Shown: positions 1 through 6,597 of the stretch, one piece after another
Layout of the letters: the number at the start of each line of letters is the position of its first letter
Numbering within the stretch: position 1 is the stretch's first letter
Source: Paracoccus shandongensis
GTDB taxonomy: Bacteria; Pseudomonadota; Alphaproteobacteria; Rhodobacterales; Rhodobacteraceae
Direction: 5' to 3'
Length of the DNA: 35,116 nucleotides
NCBI RefSeq assembly: GCF_017315735.1
Contig: NZ_JAFLRK010000036.1
Span: forward strand, 1-35,116
Position numbers and translations under genes: made by a program
The notes under the pieces: generated by a model
What the model saw: only the letters and a program-made list of their open reading frames with translations
What the model was told of the DNA's origin: nothing
The model's database searches: none

Positions 1-421
1 CCGTCTGGCGCGTCAGGTCCAGCGCCAGCGCGCCCGCCACCTCGACCGGGGCGGCGCGGCCCGCGGCGCGGCGCACCAGGGCGCGGACGCGGGCCACCAG
101 TTCCTCGGTGCGGAAGGGCTTGGGAAGATAGTCGTCGGCGCCCGCGTCGATGCCCTCGACCCGCTCGATCCAGGTGCCGCGCGCGCTGAGGATCAGGACC
201 GGGGTGGTCACGCCCTCGGCCCGCCAGCGTTTCAGCACCGCAAGGCCGTCCATTTTCGGCAGGCCCAGGTCCAGCACGATGGCCCCGTAATCCTCGGTCC
301 CGCCCTTGAACCAGGCGGTCTCGCCATCCGTGGCCAGGTCGCTGCGAAAGCCCAGGGCGTCCAGGGTGGCCGTCAGGTCGGCGGCGATGCGGGGGTCGTC
401 CTCGACGATCAAAATGCGCAT
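1..421 (-). CDS. OmpR/PhoB-family response regulator, partial (C-terminus beyond left edge)
   Basis: Translating the minus strand from the ATG at 421 gives an open frame to the window edge, about 140 residues. It starts MRILIVEDDP and has the receiver landmarks: acidic pocket E7-D8-D9, phospho-acceptor D51 in IVLDLGLPKMDG, S79 in LILSARG and K101 in LPKPF. The following residues (RALVRRAAGR, then a VEVAGALALDL-like segment) lead into the winged-helix output domain of the OmpR family, most of which is missing here. An in-frame ATG at 436 (MRILP then MRILI) is an alternative start; neither has a strong ribosome binding site. The gene lies 7-22 bp behind a PepSY gene on the same strand, an arrangement in which a histidine kinase usually follows; it would lie outside the window. 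Stimulus and targets are unknown. Confidence 0.93.
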   Translation of the reverse strand, partial: MRILIVEDDPRIAADLTATLDALGFRSDLATDGETAWFKGGTEDYGAIVLDLGLPKMDGLAVLKRWRAEGVTTPVLILSARGTWIERVEGIDAGADDYLPKPFRTEELVARVRALVRRAAGRAAPVEVAGALALDLTRQT

Positions 422-442
422 GGGCAGGATGCGCATGGGTTT

Positions 443-796
443 CTAGTCGTCATCGTCATCCTCGGGGTCTTCGTCGCTGACCTCGGTGATTTCGCCGGTG
501 CGGGCGTCCATGTCCACCTCGATCAGGCGTCCTTCGGGGGTCAGCATCTCGAATTCGTATTCGTCGATGCGGCCCTGGGGGTCGAGGTCGATCTCGATGT
601 TCAGCACCTCGTGGGGGAAGGCGGCCAGAAGGCGGGGCATCAGCGCGGACAAGGGCAGGATCTCGCCCCGCGCGACGGCGGCCAGGGCCATGTCGCTGTC
701 GGCCTCGATCTCGAAGGGGTCGGGCGGCGGCTCCTCGGCCCGAAGATCCGGGACGGGCGCAAGCAGCAGGGCAAGGGACAGAAGGGGGGCGCGCAT
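443..796 (-). CDS. Exported PepSY-domain protein
   Basis: A 117-aa protein. It begins with a Sec-type signal sequence (MRAPLLSLALLLAPVPDLRAEE, probable cleavage after the Ala near residue 20). A PepSY-like stretch follows: a helix (SALMPRLLAAFPHEVLNIEIDL) and a strand pair (YEFEMLTPEGRLIEVDMDARTGEI). The tail is extremely acidic (EDPEDDDDD). PepSY domains are small periplasmic modules, thought in some proteins to inhibit proteases or sense ligands next to two-component systems. The gene is upstream of and co-directional with the OmpR-type regulator, so the two probably form one transcript with the unseen kinase. The Asp/Glu-rich tail could bind divalent cations, but that is inference. A short GGGA element about 8 nt before the ATG is a weak ribosome binding site. 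Confidence 0.85.
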   Translation of the reverse strand: MRAPLLSLALLLAPVPDLRAEEPPPDPFEIEADSDMALAAVARGEILPLSALMPRLLAAFPHEVLNIEIDLDPQGRIDEYEFEMLTPEGRLIEVDMDARTGEITEVSDEDPEDDDDD

Positions 797-820
797 GATG
801 TCCCGTTCTAGCGCGGGCCC

Positions 821-837
821 GCTGACAATTCCCTGAC
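821..837. promoter_or_regulatory. Putative response-regulator operator: CTGACA-N5-CTGACA direct repeat
   Basis: Two exact copies of CTGACA (821-826 and 832-837) start 11 bp apart, about one helical turn. They lie in the 128-bp region between the divergent PepSY genes. OmpR-family regulators typically bind tandem half-sites with this spacing, and such a regulator is encoded next door. A GTCAGC at 844-849 adds an inverted copy of the GCTGAC at 820-825. The sequence is seen directly; its use as an operator is inference. Confidence 0.45.
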
Positions 838-924
838 AGCCCCGGTCAGCGCCGCATCAGGTGGGATGTGCGACAAGTGATTCGTCCAAGGGGCTTCACG
901 GCCCCCGGCAAGAAGGAGCGACGC

Positions 925-1164
925 ATGAAGACCCTGATCCCCGCCCTGGCCCTGGCCCTCGCCGCCGGCCCCGTCCTGGCGCAAGAGGCGCGCCCCCTGT
1001 CGGCCATCGTCGCCGGGCTCGAGGCGCAGGGCTATCGCATCAGCGACATCGACGTTGACCGCGCCTCCATCGACGTGGAGGCGGTCGCGGCGGACGGGCG
1101 GCCCGTGGATCTGCGCGTCGATTCCGGAACGGGCAGGATCCTGTCCGAAACCCCCGACACCTGA
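925..1164 (+). CDS. Small exported PepSY-domain protein
   Basis: A 79-aa protein. The ATG at 925 is chosen because AAGGAG lies at 913-918 and because a signal peptide starts there (MKTLIPALALALAAGPVLAQ, cleavage probably at VLA-Q). A longer in-frame start at 868 would add 19 charged residues in front of the signal peptide. The mature part is one PepSY-like unit: a helix (LSAIVAGLEAQGYRISDIDVD), then IDVEAVAADGRPVDLRVDSGTGRIL, ending in the G-x-I pattern common to the family. It is divergent from the 117-aa PepSY protein and 26 bp ahead of an RTX gene, with which it may be co-transcribed. Partner and function are unknown. Confidence 0.85.
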   Translation: MKTLIPALALALAAGPVLAQEARPLSAIVAGLEAQGYRISDIDVDRASIDVEAVAADGRPVDLRVDSGTGRILSETPDT

Positions 1165-1190
1165 CATCTGAACCTTGAAAGGATACTGAC

Positions 1191-1799
1191 ATGCCTCTTT
1201 TTCGTGGAACCAACGGCATCGACCGTCTGAACGGGACCAGCCTGGCGGACCGGCTGTTCGGCCTGAACGGCAACGACCTGATCAATGGCGGGGCCGGCGA
1301 TGACGAACTGGAGGGCGGCGACGGCCACGACCGCCTGTGGGGCGGCACCGGCCATGACGAGCTGGAAGGCGGCAACGGCGACGACCGCCTGTGGGGCGAG
1401 GGCGGCAATGACGAACTGGAAGGCGGGCGCGGCAACGACCGCCTGTGGGGCGGCATCGGCAACGACGACCTGGAAGGCGGTTCGGGCAACGACGTGCTGG
1501 ATGGCGGCGCCGGGCGCGACCGCCTGGAAGGCGGGATCGGCAACGACATCCTGACCGGCGGCGCCGGGGCCGACGTGTTCGAATTCGAATGGGGCGACGG
1601 CCGCGACCGCATCACCGATTTCCAGAACGGCATCGACCGGATCGAGCTGGACGATTTCAGCCGCGCCCAGGTGCAGCAGGTCATCAACAGCGCCCGGCAG
1701 GACGGCGACGACCTGGTGCTGACCCTGTCGGCGGGCAATACCCTGGTGCTGGAGGATTTCCAGAAGGCCGACCTGGGCCTGTCCGACTTCACCTTCTGA
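1191..1799 (+). CDS. RTX (hemolysin-type Ca2+-binding repeat) protein, 202 aa
   Basis: The start is supported by GAAAGGA at 1176-1182. Apart from a short N-terminal segment (MPLFRGTNGIDRLNGTS), residues 28-127 consist of glycine/aspartate nonapeptides of the GGxGxDxLx type, which bind Ca2+ in a beta-roll outside the cell. The end (ADVFEFEWGDGRDRITDFQNGIDRIELDDF, then alternating hydrophobic residues and a final DFTF) resembles the C-terminal region of type I-secreted RTX proteins, which carries the secretion signal. There is no classical signal peptide and no enzymatic domain. The type I transporter is not in the window. The protein could be a small secreted surface or matrix factor, or a stand-alone beta-roll. 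RTX identity is secure; role is unknown. Confidence 0.9.
   Translation: MPLFRGTNGIDRLNGTSLADRLFGLNGNDLINGGAGDDELEGGDGHDRLWGGTGHDELEGGNGDDRLWGEGGNDELEGGRGNDRLWGGIGNDDLEGGSGNDVLDGGAGRDRLEGGIGNDILTGGAGADVFEFEWGDGRDRITDFQNGIDRIELDDFSRAQVQQVINSARQDGDDLVLTLSAGNTLVLEDFQKADLGLSDFTF
1302..1517 (+). repeat. 54-bp in-frame repeat (18-aa double RTX unit)
   Basis: Within the RTX gene an 18-residue unit alternating D-E-L-E-G-G and D-R-L-W-G-G/E nonapeptides recurs at 1302-1355, 1356-1409 and 1410-1463. A diverged fourth copy is at 1464-1517. The copies are also close at the DNA level (GACCGCCTGTGGGGC recurs), which suggests recent duplication and potential length variation. Confidence 0.8.
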
Positions 1800-1820
1800 G
1801 GCTGGAACGGCCTCGGACGA

Positions 1821-1849
1821 CCGGCCGCGGGATGTTCCGCGGCCGGTTT
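1821..1849 (+). terminator. Perfect 10-bp hairpin with short T tract
   Basis: CCGGCCGCGG (1821-1830) and CCGCGGCCGG (1837-1846) are perfectly complementary around a 6-nt loop, followed by TTTG. The hairpin lies 21 bp after the RTX stop and 5 bp from the stop of the convergent DUF475 gene, so it can end transcripts from both sides. The T run is short for a strong intrinsic terminator. Confidence 0.7.
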
Positions 1850-1853
1850 GCGT

Positions 1854-2939
1854 TCATGCCCCGGCGGCCCGGGTCTTGCGGTTCCAGCGGATCGAGGACC
1901 AGAGCGACACCCCGATCAGCGCCGCGCCGCCCAGGCCGGTGATGACCTCGGGGATGTGGACGAAGGATTGCAGGAACATGATCACCGACAGCGCGATGAT
2001 GGCATAGAACGCCCCGTGTTCCAGGTAACGGTATTGCGCCAGCGTGCCCTTTTCCACCAGCATGATGGTCATCGACCGCACATACATGGCCCCGATCCCC
2101 AGGCCGATGGCGATGATGAACAGGTTCTGGGTCAGCGCGAAGGCCCCGATCACGCCGTCAAAGCTGAAGGACGCGTCTAGCACCTCCAGGTACAGGAACG
2201 CCCCCAGGCCGCCCTTGGCGCCCGCCACCAGCGTTTCCTGGGTGCTGTCCAGAAGCCCGCCCAGAACCTCGACCAGCAGGAAAGTCAGCAGGCCCCAGAT
2301 CGCGGACTTGAAGAAGACCTCGGATTCGACGGGCTCCAGGAAGCGCGAGAAGACCAGGATCAGCGTCAGCACGACCGCGACCTCGATGCCCCGGATGGTG
2401 GCGTATTTCTGCATCCTGGCTTCCAGCCAGCGGACCCAGTGGACGTCCTTTTCATGGTCGAAGAAGAAGGACAGGCCCACCATCATCAGGAAGGTGCCGC
2501 CGAAGGCCGCGATGGGCAGGTGGGCGTCGTGCATGATGCGGGCGTATTCCTCGGGGCGGGCGGCGGCCAGCACCACGGCCTGCCACGGCCCGATCTTGGC
2601 CGCGATCACCACGATCAGCAGCGGGAAGACGATCCGCATCCCGAAGACGGCGATGATGATGCCCCAGGTCAGGAAGCGGTGCTGCCATTCGGGCGTCATC
2701 TCCTTCAGCTTGTTGGCGTTGACGATGGCGTTGTCGAAGGACAGCGAGATTTCCAGCACCGCCAGCACCAGGCAGATGAAGAAGATGGTCAGCATCCCGC
2801 CGGCCGTGCCAGTCATCTGCCAGCCCAGGAAGGCCCCCAGGACCAGGCCCACCGCCGTGACGACGAAGGCCCAGGTGAAATAGCGAAGAAGCGGCCGGGC
2901 GTCCGTGCCGGGGCCTTGCGAAGAAAGTCCGTTTTCCAT
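1854..2939 (-). CDS. DUF475 family integral membrane protein (TerC/Alx-like)
   Basis: A 361-aa polytopic membrane protein. After a soluble start ([20 protein letters not shown]) come about nine hydrophobic segments. Two family-type motifs are visible: [14 protein letters not shown] near residues 60-75 and [16 protein letters not shown] around 257-272. The paired S-F-D motifs inside helices resemble those of TerC/Alx/YkoY proteins, which are linked to metal (Mn2+, tellurite) handling in other bacteria. DUF475 itself has no firm biochemical role. The gene is convergent with the RTX gene and divergent from gfa across about 316 bp. That leader contains a 9-bp dyad (2984-3005). I looked there for a yybP-ykoY manganese riboswitch, which controls related genes, and did not recognise its conserved core. 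No clear ribosome binding site precedes the ATG. Confidence 0.9.
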   Translation of the reverse strand: MENGLSSQGPGTDARPLLRYFTWAFVVTAVGLVLGAFLGWQMTGTAGGMLTIFFICLVLAVLEISLSFDNAIVNANKLKEMTPEWQHRFLTWGIIIAVFGMRIVFPLLIVVIAAKIGPWQAVVLAAARPEEYARIMHDAHLPIAAFGGTFLMMVGLSFFFDHEKDVHWVRWLEARMQKYATIRGIEVAVVLTLILVFSRFLEPVESEVFFKSAIWGLLTFLLVEVLGGLLDSTQETLVAGAKGGLGAFLYLEVLDASFSFDGVIGAFALTQNLFIIAIGLGIGAMYVRSMTIMLVEKGTLAQYRYLEHGAFYAIIALSVIMFLQSFVHIPEVITGLGGAALIGVSLWSSIRWNRKTRAAGA

Positions 2940-2983
2940 GAGAAAAGGGTCCAGGCGGCTGGTTCAGGATCAGTGCCGACATC

Positions 2984-3005
2984 GCGGATGTGCCGCCACA
3001 TCCGC
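2984..3005. promoter_or_regulatory. Perfect 9-bp inverted repeat between DUF475 gene and gfa
   Basis: GCGGATGTG (2984-2992) and CACATCCGC (2997-3005) are exact reverse complements around CCGC. The site is 45 bp upstream of the DUF475 start in a divergent intergenic region (2940-3255) with no recognisable gene. It could be an operator for a dimeric regulator or a hairpin in the DUF475 leader. The dyad is visible; function is unknown. Confidence 0.45.
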
Positions 3006-3255
3006 CAGAGGGGCCCGGTCACCGGTCTGTGTCCGCAGGGATGCGGATGGGGGTCTATACATTGCCGATGCCCGTCGCGCCACCACAATGGCGCGCGATC
3101 GTGCAAATCCGGCGCAGGGGGGCGGACGGCCCTTGCACGGGCCTCCCGCCCCGGGCCGTGCTGGCGGCGCGGCCCCGTCTCCCACCTTCTGCCGTCTTGC
3201 CGATCGGCCCGAACCGCGAGATCCTGACATGATCTGGTCATCGGAGGAGAGGGCC

Positions 3256-3993
3256 ATGGCAAACACCCAAGACGTGCTTATCCATCCCGCGGTCGATCAC
3301 GGCATCCGGCGGGGCAACCCGGATTTTTCCGGCGGCGTCCTGACATGTCATTGCGCCACCAGGCCCGTCAAGGTCCGGGTGGGCGCACAGACGGCGCACA
3401 ACCATGTCTGCGGCTGCACCAAATGCTGGAAGCCCGAGGGGGCGATCTTCAGCCAGGTCGCCGTTGTGTCGCGCGACGCGGTCGAGGTTCTGGAAAACGG
3501 CGACAAGCTGCAGGTGGTCAACAAGGACGCGCCGATCCAGCGTTACGCCTGCCGGGATTGCGGCGTCCACATGTATGGCCGGATCGAGAACAAGGACCAT
3601 CCGTTCTACGGCCTAGATTTCGTCCATACCGAACTGTCGTCCGAGGACGGCTGGTCGGCGCCGGAATTCGCGGCCTTTGTCAGCTCGGTGATCGAATCCG
3701 GCGTCGATCCGTCGCGCATGGACGGCATCCGGGCGCGGCTGCGCGAACTGGGGCTGACGCCTTACGACACATTGTCGCCGCCGCTGATGGACGCGATCGC
3801 GGCCCATGTGGCCAAGCGCCAGGCGAAACCCGCGCCCGCCGCCGCGAACCGAAGTGCCGCCCCCGCGCCTGCACAGCCAACGCCGGACGCATCCCCCGCG
3901 CGCCAGCCCCATCCGGCCCCCCCGCCGCCCCTCGCCGCAGGCGGGTCGATCTTCGCCCGGTTGCTGGACAAGCTTCTGGGCCGTGGCCGGTGA
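3256..3993 (+). CDS. gfa: S-(hydroxymethyl)glutathione synthase (glutathione-dependent formaldehyde-activating enzyme)
   Basis: A 245-aa protein starting at the ATG at 3256, just after GGAGGAGA (3243-3250); the frame is open further upstream but without family similarity. Gfa promotes condensation of formaldehyde with glutathione, feeding the glutathione-dependent formaldehyde oxidation pathway. Zinc-ligand cysteines fit the family: C31-H-C33, C52-G-C54-T-K-C57 and C99-R-D-C102-G, with [17 protein letters not shown] downstream. The Gfa core ends near residue 190, the usual length. It is followed by about 55 extra residues: an Ala/Pro-rich linker and a terminal basic, amphipathic segment ([15 protein letters not shown]). 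The usual partner genes for formaldehyde oxidation (adhI/flhA, S-formylglutathione hydrolase) are not adjacent. A regulator is not evident. Confidence 0.9.
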   Translation: MANTQDVLIHPAVDHGIRRGNPDFSGGVLTCHCATRPVKVRVGAQTAHNHVCGCTKCWKPEGAIFSQVAVVSRDAVEVLENGDKLQVVNKDAPIQRYACRDCGVHMYGRIENKDHPFYGLDFVHTELSSEDGWSAPEFAAFVSSVIESGVDPSRMDGIRARLRELGLTPYDTLSPPLMDAIAAHVAKRQAKPAPAAANRSAAPAPAQPTPDASPARQPHPAPPPPLAAGGSIFARLLDKLLGRGR

Positions 3994-4141
3994 CGGGGTA
4001 AGGTTCATCACGCGGGACGCCGGAACGGGCTTCGGCGGCGAACAGAAGCGGCGCGGAACAGGCGTCGGGGGACGTATGTCCCTTCAAGTGCGCTTGCCGA
4101 CCGGCTAAGGGGGCATCTTTTCCAAAGACAGGATCCCCGAC

Positions 4142-4819
4142 ATGCTTCCCTGGATAGAATTGGCGACGGCGGTCGCGCCGGACGGGGATGCGCTCAGGCT
4201 TCTGCGGCGGGGGGACGAGTTCTCGATCCGCCTCCAGGGCGGCAACGAACTGATGAACAGCCGGCTTGGCCATTCCGAGGAGGCGCTGGCCAGGCTGGCC
4301 CTGGGGGGCCTGGCCGGCCGGCGGGGCCTGCGGGTGCTGATCGGCGGGTTGGGAATGGGGTTCACCCTGCGCGCGGCCCAGGCCGTGGCGCCCCCCGATG
4401 CGCGCCTTGTCGTGTCCGAGATCGTGCCCGAACTGGTCGGCTGGGCCGGGCAGCACATGGGGGCCGTCTTCGGGGCCTGCCTGTCGGATCCGCGCGTCAC
4501 GGTCGAGACGCGCGATGTCGGCGCCATGATCCGCGAGGCTGCGGGTTCCTTCGACGCCATCCTTCTGGATGTGGACAATGGACCCGACGGCCTGACCCGC
4601 CCCGGCAATGACGCCCTTTACCAGGAGGCCGGGTTGCAGGCTGCACGCCGGGCCCTGGCGCCCGGGGGCGTTGTCGCGTTCTGGTCCGCGGCAGCCTCGG
4701 GGGCCTTTTCGCGGCGGTTGTCCCGCTGCGGCTTCGACGTGACCACGCATAGCGTCCGCGCCAGCAGCGGCAAGCGCGGCAACCGCCATACGATCTGGAT
4801 CGCGGCCCGCCCTGGCTGA
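4142..4819 (+). CDS. Spermidine-synthase-like SAM-fold methyltransferase
   Basis: A 225-aa protein; ACAGGA about 8 nt before the ATG acts as ribosome binding site. The N-terminal part contains GDEFSIRLQGGNELMNSRLGHSEEALA, related to the substrate-entry strand region of spermidine synthases. The nucleotide-binding loop is VLIGGLGMGFTLRAA (about residues 65-79), with acidic SEIVPELV at the end of the second strand. FDAILLDVDNGPDGL (about 138-152) corresponds to the D-x-D active-site strand. It is shorter than polyamine synthases (about 280-300 aa) and lacks their full N-terminal domain, so it may be a methyltransferase or an atypical aminopropyltransferase; substrate cannot be told. It stands alone, with a hairpin after the stop. 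Confidence 0.8.
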   Translation: MLPWIELATAVAPDGDALRLLRRGDEFSIRLQGGNELMNSRLGHSEEALARLALGGLAGRRGLRVLIGGLGMGFTLRAAQAVAPPDARLVVSEIVPELVGWAGQHMGAVFGACLSDPRVTVETRDVGAMIREAAGSFDAILLDVDNGPDGLTRPGNDALYQEAGLQAARRALAPGGVVAFWSAAASGAFSRRLSRCGFDVTTHSVRASSGKRGNRHTIWIAARPG

Positions 4820-4833
4820 TCGGGGGCTGGCCT

Positions 4834-4854
4834 GCGACGGCGCGGCGCCGTCGC
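4834..4854 (+). terminator. Perfect 9-bp hairpin after the methyltransferase gene
   Basis: GCGACGGCG (4834-4842) and CGCCGTCGC (4846-4854) pair exactly around a 3-nt loop, 14 bp after the stop codon. There is no T run after it, so it is either a weak terminator or an mRNA 3'-end stabiliser. Confidence 0.5.
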
Positions 4855-5173
4855 GCTTGGTGGGAACAGCGGTTCCGGCCGATGGCCGGGCTGGTCGGCA
4901 CAGTCCCGCAGCATCAAGGCGGTGCGCCGGTCGATCCCCCCGTCCATGAACATCCTGACAAAGCCCGAACCGATCCAGTCACCGTCGAAATCCGCCGCCA
5001 TGGCCGCCGCGCGGTCAGGCGCAATGCCCCGTGCCCCGCAGGACCGAAAGCCCCCGGCAGGCGATCCGGATCAGGAACATTGCCGCAGGGTCGCGGTTGG
5101 CCTTCCGACAGATCGAAACGCCGGTTGCAAAGGCCCGCGCCCGCCGATCCGAGCCCGGAGGCCGTGGATGCCC
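4855..5173 (-). other. Gene-poor stretch with a possible small ORF or coding remnant
   Basis: No gene can be called with confidence. On the minus strand an ATG at 5001 opens a frame whose first about 45 residues look protein-like (MAADFDGDWIGSGFVRMF, then a DGGIDRRTALML stretch) with plausible codon use. It then becomes proline/arginine-rich and runs on into the antisense of the methyltransferase gene. There is no ribosome binding site and an in-frame stop lies only 24 codons upstream, so it may be the eroded end of an older gene. I do not recognise the family. Confidence 0.25.
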
Positions 5174-5737
5174 TCAGCCCCGGGACCGGCACATCTGCGC
5201 CGCCGCCTGCAGGACCAGGCGGAAGCCCATCGGCTTGCGGATCCGCCCGATGTCGCGGAACCGCGCGGGGATCATCACGTCGTCATAGCCGGTCACGAAC
5301 ATGAAGGGGATGGCCCGCGCGCGCAGGGCGTCGGCGACGCTGAACTGCGTGCCATGGCCCAGGTTGATGTCCAGAAGCGCGCAGGTCGGCGCCTCGGCGG
5401 CGATCAGGGCCAGGGCCTGGTTCTCTTGCCCGACGGGCCCCAGCACCGTGGCCCCGGCGTCGCGCAGGGCGCGCTCGGTGCCTGCGGCAAGAAGATAGTC
5501 ATCCTCCACCACCAGGATCCGGCATTCGCGAAGAACCGCCGCGTCGGGCGGAGCCGCCCGGTCCGGGATGCCGCTGTCCCGTCCGGAGGGAAGATCCAGA
5601 GAGCAATAATGCCCCTCCGGCTGGAAACCGGGATCCCTGCGGCCCTTCAGGTCGAAGGGGTGGCGCTGGTCCGGCAGGCCCGCCTTGACGCCGCGCCCCT
5701 GGCCTGGGTTGGGAAAGGATCCGCGATCATGGGACAT
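5174..5737 (-). CDS. Receiver-only (CheY-like) response regulator
   Basis: A 187-aa protein. The receiver domain covers about residues 72-187: RILVVEDDYLLA with acidic pocket E78-D79-D80, phospho-acceptor D123 in ALLDINLGHG, T149-G-Y after the fourth strand, and K168 in RIRKPMG. No output domain follows. The D-I-N-L and V-T-G-Y-D patterns are typical of receivers that work with HWE/HisKA_2 kinases in alphaproteobacteria. The first 70 residues are low-similarity and basic. The ATG at 5737 is kept because a GGAAC-N16-GGTT promoter-like sequence lies 35-60 bp before it and no better internal start was seen. It is divergent from a DUF2934 gene. It may be a phosphate sink or a connector in stress signalling. 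Confidence 0.85.
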   Translation of the reverse strand: MSHDRGSFPNPGQGRGVKAGLPDQRHPFDLKGRRDPGFQPEGHYCSLDLPSGRDSGIPDRAAPPDAAVLRECRILVVEDDYLLAAGTERALRDAGATVLGPVGQENQALALIAAEAPTCALLDINLGHGTQFSVADALRARAIPFMFVTGYDDVMIPARFRDIGRIRKPMGFRLVLQAAAQMCRSRG

Positions 5738-5771
5738 GTCTGGCTCGCTTGTGCAGAAATCAGTGTGCCTG

Positions 5772-5796
5772 AACCGGCGCGGGGCGCGCTTGTTCC
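5772..5796 (-). promoter_or_regulatory. EcfG-type stress promoter candidate for the receiver gene
   Basis: On the minus strand GGAAC (5792-5796) is followed after exactly 16 nt by GGTT (5772-5775). The alphaproteobacterial EcfG consensus is GGAAC, 16-17 nt, then CGTT, with GTT the best-kept part. The -10 element is 35 nt from the receiver ATG, a usual distance. One mismatch in the -10 lowers certainty. Confidence 0.55.
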
Positions 5797-5849
5797 AGGA
5801 AGGTGCCGCGTTCCGTGGCGGGAACGCCGCAGGGCAAGGAAGCCCGGCA

Positions 5850-5874
5850 GGAACATTCGCCGGGGTGACGCGTT
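5850..5874 (+). promoter_or_regulatory. EcfG-type stress promoter candidate for the DUF2934 gene
   Basis: GGAAC (5850-5854), a 16-nt spacer and CGTT (5871-5874) match the EcfG consensus exactly, 30 nt before the DUF2934 ATG. It faces away from a similar sequence for the receiver gene in the same 166-bp intergenic region, giving a divergent pair. Confidence 0.7.
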
Positions 5875-5903
5875 CCTGGGGCAGCACCGCCAGGGAGGAC
5901 GAG

Positions 5904-6197
5904 ATGATGGACAGTGACCGGATCAGCCAGCGCGCCCATCGGATCTGGGAAGCGGAAGGCCGCCCCGAGGGCCGCGACGCCCAACACTGGGCGCAGGCCC
6001 AGGAAGAACTTCGCCGCGAAGGCGTCCTGGGCGACGACAGCCTGTCCGACCTGGACGCCGACACGGTCCCGGATGACAACGGCAAGGCCGACGGCCGGAT
6101 CATCGAAGCGGGCGAGGGCGGAACCGCCGGCGGGTTGGATGAGGCCGAAGAAGCGATCCTGTCGCCGGTCTATCCCGACGGGCGGGACAGGCGCTAG
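5904..6197 (+). CDS. DUF2934 domain protein
   Basis: A 97-aa soluble protein starting at 5904 (two ATGs in a row) behind AGGGAGGA (5892-5899). Residues 5-36 (RISQRAHRIWEAEGRPEG, followed by RDAQHWAQAQEEL) match the short DUF2934 motif, in which an R-A-x-x-I/L-W-E-x-x-G-R-P-x-G-x-D-x-x-H-W pattern is conserved. The rest is acidic and probably disordered (GDDSLSDLDADTVPDDN). DUF2934 proteins are common in alphaproteobacteria and have no known biochemical activity. A consensus EcfG promoter directly upstream suggests it is a general-stress gene here. The acidic tail could mean binding to basic partners or a desiccation role, but that is speculation. Confidence 0.85.
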   Translation: MMDSDRISQRAHRIWEAEGRPEGRDAQHWAQAQEELRREGVLGDDSLSDLDADTVPDDNGKADGRIIEAGEGGTAGGLDEAEEAILSPVYPDGRDRR

Positions 6198-6597
6198 GCT
6201 GCGGCCCGGGTGCCGGAGCGCCCGCCGCGGCAAGCGGACCTGTGCGCCTTCGGGGCGTGGGGGATGATGTTCCTCTTGGCCTGCCGGGCGAGGGCGGGCG
6301 GACCCGGCCGATGAAGACCCTCTGAGTCCCCGGAAGGACGCGCAAGGGCCATCACCTGGGCCTTGCAGCGCCGCCACCGGATTACGCCCCGAATGACGCA
6401 TTCCAGCATCCTCGCAGTTTTGCCTGCGCCAGGGCAGGACAACCCTGTCCGCGAAACTCTGGCCGGGCAGTGGCGGCACCGGCGATGCGGCCCCCCGGGA
6501 ACCAACGGCGGCGTCCCGCGCGTTCCACCGCAGCAAGGCCCGGGCCGCGGGAGCCATGCACCCCGGCAGCGTCGCAGCGGCAGCAAAGGAACACCCC
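6198..6597 (+). other. Intergenic region upstream of the YihY gene; no gene recognised
   Basis: About 400 bp without a supportable coding region; the open frames found there are short, Arg/Pro/Gly-rich and lack ribosome binding sites. It contains GGAAC (6498-6502) followed after 18 nt by CGTT (6521-6524). This resembles an EcfG promoter with a spacer longer than usual, 74 nt before the YihY start. Several short dyads (for example GGACA/TGTCC near 6440) are of doubtful meaning. Confidence 0.4.

Noticed and set aside
1302..1517. CRISPR-like or mobile repeat array
   Set aside because: The repeats are in-frame coding units of an RTX protein with no spacers and no cas genes.
1040..1792. A 250-codon minus-strand frame opposite the RTX gene, Ser/Pro-rich
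   Set aside because: Its repetitive pattern is produced by the RTX repeats on the other strand.
2940..3255. Possible yybP-ykoY manganese riboswitch before the DUF475 gene
   Set aside because: I could not find the conserved core sequence or three-way arrangement on the minus strand; only a simple dyad is present.
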